NCBI GenBank assembly: GCA_005884715.1
Contig: VAZZ01000382.1
Coordinates: 3,456 to 11,343, forward strand
Direction: 5' to 3'
Length of the DNA: 7,888 nt
DNA from: Alphaproteobacteria bacterium
Lineage (GTDB): Bacteria > Pseudomonadota > Alphaproteobacteria > Rhizobiales > Aestuariivirgaceae
This document shows positions 1 through 7,888 of this stretch, piece by piece (the stretch's first letter is position 1; the number at the start of each line of letters is the position of its first letter). Position numbers and translations under genes: made by a program. The notes under the pieces are model-generated. The model worked only from the letters and a program-made list of their open reading frames with translations. It had not been told where the DNA came from and made no database searches.

Positions 1-256
1 CAAGCCGATCCCGATCACCGATGCCGAGGCCGCACGCATCCTGAACCAGGTTCAGGAAGGTATCGAGCGGCCGAAGACATCGATCAGTTTCGAGGTCGGC
101 GAGCAGGTTCGCGTCGCCGATGGTCCGTTCGCTTCCTTCAACGGGCTCGTCGAAGAAGTGGATGAACAGCGGGAACGGCTCAAAGTGGCAGTTTCCATCT
201 TCGGCCGGCCGACGCCGGTCGAACTCGAATACGGACAGGTCGAGAAGATCCGCTGA
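1..256 (+). CDS. nusG: Transcription termination/antitermination factor NusG, C-terminal part (5' truncated by window edge)
   Basis: Eighty-four codons are visible in the frame starting at base 2, ending at TGA 254-256. The visible part is the linker and the C-terminal KOW domain: the segment FEVGEQVRVADGPFASFNG followed by VEEV, KVAVSIFGR, TPVEL and a final QVEKIR. NusG is usually about 175-180 residues, so roughly the last half is seen. By family knowledge the missing N-terminal domain binds the RNA polymerase clamp, and this KOW domain contacts Rho or ribosomal protein S10, linking transcription to translation or to termination. The gene lies 86 nt upstream of rplK, the usual arrangement in proteobacteria (secE-nusG-rplK). 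No defect is seen in the visible part. Confidence 0.95.
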   Translation, partial: KPIPITDAEAARILNQVQEGIERPKTSISFEVGEQVRVADGPFASFNGLVEEVDEQRERLKVAVSIFGRPTPVELEYGQVEKIR

Positions 257-274
257 TCGGATCGTCCTGTGCAC

Positions 275-301
275 GGTGGGAGGCCAGAAAGCCGGACCAC
301 T
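275..301 (+). promoter_or_regulatory. Candidate L1-binding stem in the rplK-rplA leader
   Basis: Two short helices are separated by an asymmetric internal loop. The outer helix is GGTGG (275-279) with CCACT (297-301, last pair G-U); the inner helix is GGC (282-284) with GCC (291-293). The internal loop is GA on the 5' side and GGA on the 3' side, with apical loop CAGAAA. This two-helix/asymmetric-loop plan resembles the known L1 target in 23S rRNA and in L11-L1 operon leaders, where L1 represses its own translation. The resemblance is by eye and the inner helix is only 3 bp, so the assignment is an inference. Confidence 0.4.
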
Positions 302-311
302 AACCTCAACA

Positions 312-334
312 GCCGTCTCTCGGGACGGCGAGGG
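312..334 (+). promoter_or_regulatory. Hairpin abutting the rplK ribosome binding site
   Basis: GCCGTCT (312-318) pairs with GGACGGC (323-329) around the loop CTCG, giving 7 bp with one U-G pair. The purine-rich ribosome binding site (AGGG, 331-334) starts one base after the stem, 8 nt before the rplK ATG. A stem this close could affect ribosome access, or help present the site. It is too far from a T-run to act as a terminator. Confidence 0.4.
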
Positions 335-342
335 AAAGAAAG

Positions 343-777
343 ATGGCTAAGAAAGTAGTCGGTTACGTAAAATTGCAAGTCCCGGCGGGGCAGGCCAATC
401 CTTCACCGCCGATCGGTCCAGCACTTGGTCAGCGCGGCCTCAATATCATGGAATTCTGCAAGGCCTTCAATGCGGCTACGCAGGGCATGGAGCCCGGGTC
501 CCCGGTGCCGGTGATGATCACCGCCTATCAGGACAAATCGTTCACCTTCGAAATGAAGGCGCCACCGGCGTCCTACTTCCTCAAGAAGGCGGCGAAGATC
601 AATGCCGGTTCCAAGGAGCCGGGCAAGGGTGCTCCAGTCGGCCAGGTCACCATGGCCCAGTGCCGCGAAATCGCCGAAAAGAAAATCAAGGGCATGAACG
701 CGCGCGAGATCGATGCCGCCGCTCGCGAGATTGCCGGTTCCGCCCGCTCGATGGGCCTGACAGTGGTGGGTGATTAA
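343..777 (+). CDS. rplK: 50S ribosomal protein L11
   Basis: The gene encodes 144 residues, full length for the family (about 142-144). The N-terminal domain carries the proline-rich thiostrepton-region motif NPSPPIGPALGQRGLNIMEF at residues 19-38, with P20, P22, P23 and P26. The C-terminal rRNA-binding domain (from about residue 75) contains the KKIKGMNA and GSARSMGL segments. L11 binds the GTPase-associated centre of 23S rRNA (helices 43/44) at the base of the L7/L12 stalk, supports elongation-factor turnover, and is needed for RelA activation in stringent response. The ATG at 343 is preceded by AGGG 8 nt upstream and gives the standard MAKKVVGYVKLQ start. The lysines at 3 and 40 match positions methylated by PrmA in E. 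coli (family knowledge). The stop is one base before the rplA start, so the two are co-transcribed and probably translationally coupled. Confidence 0.99.
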   Translation: MAKKVVGYVKLQVPAGQANPSPPIGPALGQRGLNIMEFCKAFNAATQGMEPGSPVPVMITAYQDKSFTFEMKAPPASYFLKKAAKINAGSKEPGKGAPVGQVTMAQCREIAEKKIKGMNAREIDAAAREIAGSARSMGLTVVGD

Positions 778-778
778 C

Positions 779-1480
779 ATGGGCAAGATTGCAAAGCGCA
801 TTGCCAAGAACATGAACGGCCTAAGCCGTGAGAAATACTACGGTCTTGGCGAGGCGGTGAAGCTGGTCAAGGCCCGCGCCACCGCCAAGTTCGACGAGAC
901 GATCGAAGTCGCGATGAATCTCGGCGTCGATCCACGTCATGCCGACCAGATGGTGCGCGGCGTGTGCAACCTGCCGAATGGCTCCGGCCGCAAGGTCCGG
1001 GTTGCCGTTTTCGCCAAGGGCCCCAAGGCCGAGGAAGCGAAGAAGGCGGGTGCCGACATCGTCGGCGCTGATGATCTCTTCGAGACCGTCAACAAGGGCA
1101 CGATCGATTTCGACCGCTGCATCGCGACACCAGACATGATGGGCCTTGTCGGCCGTCTCGGTAAGGTCCTGGGTCCGCGCGGCATGATGCCGAACCCCAA
1201 GGTCGGCACCGTGACCATGGATGTGACGGCGGCCGTCAAGGCGGCCAAGGGCGGTGCGGTTGAGTTCCGCGTCGAGAAGGCCGGTATCGTCCAGGCGGGC
1301 ATTGGCAAAGCGAGCTTCTCGGAAGAGCAGATCGCCGGCAATGTCAAAGCTTTCGTCGATGCCGTTCTCAAGGCGAAGCCGCAGGGCGCCAAGGGTACGT
1401 TCGTCAAGAAAGTGTCTATTTCTTCGACTATGGGTCCGGGACTCAAGCTCGATATTGCGAGCCTGACGGCTACGGCCTGA
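779..1480 (+). CDS. rplA: 50S ribosomal protein L1
   Basis: The gene encodes 233 residues, normal for L1 (about 230). The family signature is intact: MMGLVGRLGKVLGPRGMMPN at residues 120-139, then PKVGTVT. The rRNA-binding domain I elements (FDETIEVAMNLGVDPRHADQ near the N-terminus; KASFSEEQI and VSISSTMGPG near the C-terminus) flank the middle domain II. L1 forms the mobile L1 stalk that helps eject deacylated tRNA from the E site, and in many bacteria it represses the L11-L1 mRNA. I chose the ATG at 779 because it gives the usual MGKIAKRI start and has GGTGGG (765-770) as ribosome binding site 8 nt upstream. A GTG at 770 is in frame but lies inside that site. The start is one base after the rplK stop. 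A 325-nt gap follows. Confidence 0.98.
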   Translation: MGKIAKRIAKNMNGLSREKYYGLGEAVKLVKARATAKFDETIEVAMNLGVDPRHADQMVRGVCNLPNGSGRKVRVAVFAKGPKAEEAKKAGADIVGADDLFETVNKGTIDFDRCIATPDMMGLVGRLGKVLGPRGMMPNPKVGTVTMDVTAAVKAAKGGAVEFRVEKAGIVQAGIGKASFSEEQIAGNVKAFVDAVLKAKPQGAKGTFVKKVSISSTMGPGLKLDIASLTATA

Positions 1481-1488
1481 ACAAATTT

Positions 1489-1550
1489 CCGGTTGGAAAG
1501 AAAAATCTTTTCAGCCGGTTAGCCGAAAATCTTCTGATTTTCGGCGAACC
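1489..1550 (+). terminator. Tandem stem-loops after rplA (possible attenuator or RNA-processing site)
   Basis: Stem-loop 1 pairs CCGGTTGGAAAG (1489-1500) with CTTTTCAGCCGG (1507-1518), 12 bp including two G-U pairs, loop AAAAAT. Stem-loop 2 pairs GCCGAAAATC (1522-1531) with GATTTTCGGC (1536-1545), 10 perfect bp, loop TTCT. It can be extended by GGTT (1517-1520) with AACC (1547-1550) across an A/G mismatch, which would compete with the base of stem 1 for G1517 and G1518. They begin 8 nt after the rplA stop. Neither is followed by a T-run, so a classical intrinsic terminator is not supported. A partial terminator, a 3'-end protecting structure or a processing site between the L11-L1 and L10-L7/L12 parts of the transcript all fit. 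Stem 2 might also be a member of a dispersed palindrome family. Confidence 0.4.
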
Positions 1551-1805
1551 TGTCCGAGATTGCTGGCGTGGGGCTCATCCCCACTTAAACATGAAAGCCC
1601 GCATGAGATGGGTGTCAAAGAGGTCAAGGTTCCCCTTGGGAACCTCGATCGGTTTGAACCTTATTACCTCCGCTTCCCGGTTCCGGGACAGGAGGGGACA
1701 GGCATATGAGCGCCGCCGGGCCTCATCTGCCTTGTGCAGTGTGGTTTGGCGGTTGGTCCACCGGCGCCTTCATCTTCGGATGGGCGTCAAATTAGGAGAG
1801 AGCAA
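1551..1805 (+). promoter_or_regulatory. Long structured leader of rplJ-rplL (probable L10 autoregulatory leader)
   Basis: This is the rest of the 325-nt gap between rplA and rplJ. By position it corresponds to the L10 leader, where the L10-L7/L12 complex represses its own mRNA in many bacteria. Visible structures are: GTGGGG/CCCCAC (1568-1573/1579-1584); AGGTTCCC/GGGAACCT (1627-1634/1638-1645, loop CTT); TCCCG/CGGGA (1675-1679/1684-1688); and GGCATATGAG/CTCATCTGCC (1701-1710/1722-1731, one mismatch). Two direct copies of GGGACAGG lie at 1685-1692 and 1695-1702. I could not fit the published L10 kink-turn consensus from memory, so the ligand is inferred from position. I saw no convincing -35/-10 pair, so a separate promoter for rplJ is neither shown nor excluded. 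Confidence 0.5.
1706..1795 (+). other. Possible 29-codon upstream reading frame in the rplJ leader
   Basis: An ATG at 1706 is preceded by AGGAGGGG (1690-1697), the strongest ribosome-binding-site match in this gap, with 10 nt between AGGAGG and the ATG. The frame runs 29 codons, starting MSAAGPHLPC, and stops at TAG 1793-1795, which overlaps the rplJ ribosome binding site AGGAG (1794-1798). The predicted peptide is hydrophobic, with four tryptophans and several glycines. It has no recognisable family. It could be a leader peptide coupling translation to rplJ, or the purine run may instead belong to the RNA structure of the leader. The 10-nt spacing is a little long, and the ATG sits in the 5' arm of a predicted hairpin. 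Its reading frame differs from both rplJ frames. Confidence 0.25.
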
Positions 1806-2274
1806 GTGGAAAGAGCTGAAAAGAAAGAGCTCGTCACAGCGCTCACTCACTGTCAATCAGGTCAATGACCTGCGCGGCAAGATGGCCCAGGCGGGCGCGA
1901 CCGTGAAAGTCGCGAAGAACCGTCTTGCAAAACTTGCTCTGGATGGCACTCCCGCAGCCGGAATCAAGGACCTGTTCATCGGTCCGACCATGGTGGCTTT
2001 CGCTGCCGATCCGGTTTCAGCGCCCAAGGTTGCAGCCGATTTCGCCAAAGGGAATGAGAAATTCGTCATCCTCGGCGGCGCGCTCGGCCAGACCATCATG
2101 GACGCTGCTGCGGTCAAGGCTCTCGCGGAATTGCCCTCGCTCGACCAGCTCAGGGCAAGGCTTGTTGGCATGATCCAGACGCCGGCCACCCGCATTGCGG
2201 CCGTGGTCCAGGCGCCTGCCAGCCAATTGGCGCGGGTGCTGAACGCCTATGCCACCAAAGACAAGGCTGCCTGA
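1806..2274 (+). pseudogene. rplJ: 50S ribosomal protein L10, disrupted by an internal deletion and frameshift
   Basis: L10 anchors the L7/L12 dimers to 23S rRNA at the stalk base and represses its own operon. The expected start is clear: GTG at 1806, 7 nt after AGGAG (1794-1798), reading MERAEKKELVTAL, a typical rhizobial L10 N-terminus. That frame then meets TGA at 1866-1868. The remainder of L10 is in another frame, from LTVNQVNDLRGKM (codon 1846) through VKVAKNRLAKLAL, PSLDQLRARLVGMIQTPA and ASQLARVLNAYA to TGA 2272-2274. In related proteins about 17 residues (around 14-30, with the conserved VVVAHY strand) separate these parts. Here one base does, so about 50 nt are missing. The downstream frame stays open upstream to ATG 1780 or 1591, but those starts lack a good ribosome binding site and would give non-L10 N-termini. 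Identity as L10 is certain. Whether the lesion is real or an assembly error cannot be told from the sequence. Confidence 0.88.
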
Positions 2275-2325
2275 CGGCTTGCCTCAGACGAACCTGGTTC
2301 AAACTGATTGAAAGAGAGAAAATAA

Positions 2326-2697
2326 ATGGCTGATCTATCCAAAATCGTTGACGATCTATCGAACTTGACGGTCCTTCAGGCCGCCGAGCTGTCGAAGCTT
2401 CTGGAAGAGAAGTGGGGCGTCTCCGCCGCTGCTCCGGTGGCCGTCGCCGCTGCTGCCGGCGCTGCTGCCGCTCCCGTTGAAGAGAAGACCGAATTCACGG
2501 TCGTTCTCGCCAAGGTCGGCGACAAGAAGATCGAAGTCATCAAGGAAGTCCGTGCGATCACCGGACTTGGCCTCAAGGAAGCCAAGGACCTGGTCGAAGG
2601 TGCGCCGAAGCCTGTGAAGGAAGGCGTCAACAAAAAGGACTCCGAAGAGATGAAAAAGAAGCTCGAAGCCGTGGGGGCTTCCGTCGAGCTCAAGTAA
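2326..2697 (+). CDS. rplL: 50S ribosomal protein L7/L12
   Basis: The gene encodes 123 residues, normal length. Residues 1-32 form the dimerisation/L10-binding domain (LTVLQAAELSKLLEEKWGVS). An alanine-rich flexible hinge follows (about 33-52). The globular C-terminal domain (about 53-123) contains the factor-binding helix region VIKEVRAITGLGLKEAKDLV and ends in VELK. L7/L12 is the multicopy stalk protein that recruits and stimulates EF-Tu, EF-G and other translational GTPases. The ATG at 2326 follows a modest GAGAG site (2314-2318) by 7 nt. It lies 51 nt after the rplJ stop, in the conserved rplJ-rplL order; that short spacer shows nothing else. The stop TAA is immediately followed by TGA. 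The gene itself looks intact, unlike rplJ, whose product it must bind. Confidence 0.99.
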   Translation: MADLSKIVDDLSNLTVLQAAELSKLLEEKWGVSAAAPVAVAAAAGAAAAPVEEKTEFTVVLAKVGDKKIEVIKEVRAITGLGLKEAKDLVEGAPKPVKEGVNKKDSEEMKKKLEAVGASVELK

Positions 2698-2704
2698 TGA
2701 CTAT

Positions 2705-2736
2705 ATCACGGGGTCCGGTGATGCGGACCCCGTGAT
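2705..2736 (+). terminator. 13-bp perfect hairpin after rplL, possible attenuator
   Basis: ATCACGGGGTCCG (2705-2717) pairs perfectly with CGGACCCCGTGAT (2724-2736) around the hexaloop GTGATG, starting 8 nt after the rplL stop. It is very GC-rich but followed by CCAAAACTGG rather than a T-run, so full intrinsic termination is unlikely. In E. coli a partial terminator at the same place lowers rpoBC expression relative to rplJL. This hairpin is in the right place for that role, or for protecting the 3' end of the ribosomal-protein mRNA. Confidence 0.55.
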
Positions 2737-2753
2737 CCAAAACTGGTGTGTAG

Positions 2754-2801
2754 CAACAGCTTTCTTGAAACCCTTGGAAGAGGGTTTGAGGTAAGCTGTT
2801 G
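2754..2801 (+). promoter_or_regulatory. Long imperfect hairpin upstream of rpoB, candidate RNase III processing site
   Basis: CAACAGCTT (2754-2762) pairs with AAGCTGTTG (2793-2801), 9 bp. After a T/T mismatch come 3 pairs (2764-2766 with 2789-2791, one G-U), then a G/G mismatch, then AAACCCT (2768-2774) with AGGGTTT (2781-2787), 7 bp. The apical loop is 2775-2780. The result is a nearly continuous stem of about 21 positions per arm with two symmetric mismatches, the shape of an RNase III substrate. E. coli has an RNase III cleavage between rplL and rpoB; assigning that role here is by analogy. It ends 37 nt before the rpoB ATG. Confidence 0.45.
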
Positions 2802-2838
2802 AATTGGCTTGGAAAAGTTTACTTACGAAGGAAGAAAC

Positions 2839-6936
<4,098 letters not shown>

Positions 6937-6940
6937 ATCA

Positions 6941-6966
6941 TGGCAGGGCGGTACGCCGCCCTGCCA
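6941..6966 (+). terminator. 11-bp GC-rich hairpin between rpoB and rpoC
   Basis: TGGCAGGGCGG (6941-6951) pairs perfectly with CCGCCCTGCCA (6956-6966) around the loop TACG, four bases after the rpoB stop. No T-run follows, so it is not a standard terminator, and full termination here would starve rpoC. A role in 3'-end stability, pausing or processing, or none at all, is equally possible. The rest of this 103-nt gap up to the rpoC ribosome binding site shows nothing I recognise. Confidence 0.45.
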
Positions 6967-7039
6967 AACTCTCGTTTCGTCGCGTCCAGACATTCACCCT
7001 CGGCGGGGAGGTAATCCCGTAAAAAGGAGAACAGTGTCC

Positions 7040-7888
7040 ATGAACCAAGAGGTCATGAACATCTTCAACCCGGCTTCACCGCCGCAAGTTTTCGACCAGA
7101 TCCGCATCTCGATCGCATCGCCCGAAAAGATCCTGTCGTGGTCTTTCGGCGAGATCAAGAAGCCGGAAACGATCAATTACCGCACCTTCAAGCCGGAGCG
7201 GGACGGGCTTTTCTGTGCCCGAATCTTCGGTCCAATCAAGGACTATGAATGCTTGTGCGGCAAGTACAAGCGGATGAAGTACAAGGGCATCATCTGCGAA
7301 AAGTGCGGCGTCGAAGTCACGCTGTCGAAAGTGCGCCGCGAGCGGATGGGCCATATCGAGCTCGCCGCACCCGTCGCCCATATCTGGTTCCTGAAATCGC
7401 TGCCCTCGCGCATCGGTCTCCTCCTCGACATGATGCTCAAGGATATCGAGCGGGTGCTCTATTTCGAGCAGTATATCGTGCTCGAGCCGGGTCTGACGCC
7501 GCTCAAACCCTATAGCCTCCTGACCGAGAGCGAATATCTGAAGGCTCAGGAAGATTACGGCGAGGATTCGTTCACCGCCGGCATCGGCGCTGAAGCGGTG
7601 CGCGAGATGCTGATGGCGATCAATCTCGATAAGCTGCGGGACGAATTGCGCGAAGAGCTGAAAGTCGCCACCGGCGACTTGAAGCCGAAGAAGCTCGCCA
7701 AGCGCCTAAAGATCGTCGAGTCCTTCATCGAATCCGGCAACCGTCCGGAATGGATGATCCTCACGGTCGTGCCCGTCATCCCGCCGGAACTGCGTCCGCT
7801 GGTGCCGTTGGACGGCGGCCGCTTCGCAACGTCGGATCTCAATGATCTCTATCGCCGCGTCATCAACCGCAACAACCGCCTGAAGCGC
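7040..7888 (+). CDS. rpoC: DNA-directed RNA polymerase subunit beta', N-terminal part (3' truncated by window edge)
   Basis: The first 283 codons are visible and open to the last base; the full protein is usually about 1400 residues. It forms the clamp and carries most of the catalytic centre of RNA polymerase. Seen here: the MNQEVMNIFNP start typical of alphaproteobacteria; FDQIRISIASPEKILSWSFG; the N-terminal zinc site CLCG...CEKC with C71, C73, C86 and C89; clamp segments GHIELAAPVAHIWFLKSLPS and GEDSFTAGIGAEAVREML; and VPVIPPELRPLVPLDGGRFA leading into the lid region. The catalytic NADFDGD loop lies beyond the window. The ATG at 7040 has AAGGAG (7024-7029) 10 nt upstream. An in-frame GTG at 7034 is only 4 nt from that site and would add two residues; I prefer the ATG by family similarity, though the spacing leaves some doubt. 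No defect is seen. Confidence 0.98.
   Translation, partial: MNQEVMNIFNPASPPQVFDQIRISIASPEKILSWSFGEIKKPETINYRTFKPERDGLFCARIFGPIKDYECLCGKYKRMKYKGIICEKCGVEVTLSKVRRERMGHIELAAPVAHIWFLKSLPSRIGLLLDMMLKDIERVLYFEQYIVLEPGLTPLKPYSLLTESEYLKAQEDYGEDSFTAGIGAEAVREMLMAINLDKLRDELREELKVATGDLKPKKLAKRLKIVESFIESGNRPEWMILTVVPVIPPELRPLVPLDGGRFATSDLNDLYRRVINRNNRLKR

Noticed and set aside
770..1480. GTG at 770 as an earlier start of rplA
   Set aside because: It lies at the end of the ribosome binding site for ATG 779 and would add three residues not typical of L1.
1481..1805. Possible promoter elements such as TTGCTG (1560-1565) with TTAAAC (1585-1590)
   Set aside because: Spacing of 19 and poor -10 match, and the region overlaps a hairpin; not enough to call a promoter.
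1591..2274. A 227-codon open frame covering the leader and the body of L10, which could be annotated as an N-terminally extended L10
   Set aside because: The first ~85 codons are leader RNA with no L10 similarity and no ribosome binding site at 1591. The true L10 N-terminus is encoded in another frame at 1806, so this frame is an artefact of the deletion.

Overview
The window is a stretch of the bacterial transcription/translation core cluster, all on the + strand, in the order nusG (3' end) - rplK - rplA - rplJ - rplL - rpoB - rpoC (5' end). Protein sequences, the GTG start of rplJ with its MERAEKKE N-terminus, the ~1365-residue RpoB and the MNQEVMN start of RpoC all point to an alphaproteobacterium, most likely Hyphomicrobiales (rhizobia-like). 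I cannot name a genus. Codon use is G/C-ending and uniform across the genes, and there are no mobile elements, CRISPR arrays, tRNAs or signs of transfer.

Layout. Positions 1-256 hold the C-terminal KOW half of NusG. An 86-nt leader with a candidate L1-binding stem and a hairpin next to the ribosome binding site precedes rplK (L11, 343-777) and rplA (L1, 779-1480), which are one base apart. A 325-nt gap follows. It holds two strong stem-loops just after rplA, then a structured leader of the kind expected for L10 control, including a possible 29-codon upstream reading frame whose stop overlaps the rplJ ribosome binding site. Next come rplJ (L10), rplL (L7/L12, 2326-2697), a 141-nt gap with two long hairpins, rpoB (2839-6936), a 103-nt gap with an 11-bp hairpin, and rpoC (from 7040, running off the end).

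How they work together. L11, L1, L10 and L7/L12 form the L1 arm and the GTPase-associated stalk of the large ribosomal subunit. RpoB and RpoC form the catalytic core of RNA polymerase, and NusG couples polymerase to the ribosome or Rho. By family precedent, L1 and L10 (with L7/L12) repress their own mRNAs, while partial termination and RNA processing after rplL separate ribosomal-protein output from polymerase output. The hairpins seen here fit that plan but do not prove it.

The one real anomaly is rplJ. The first 13 codons of L10 (from the GTG at 1806) and the rest of L10 (from codon 1846) lie in different reading frames, and about 17 conserved residues between them are missing: a deletion of about 50 nt with a frameshift. 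Translation from the proper start would stop at the TGA at 1866-1868. Since L10 anchors the L7/L12 stalk, this is either an assembly/consensus error or a striking lesion with a compensating copy elsewhere. I saw no new multi-gene system; the other points of interest are RNA-level structures in the spacers.
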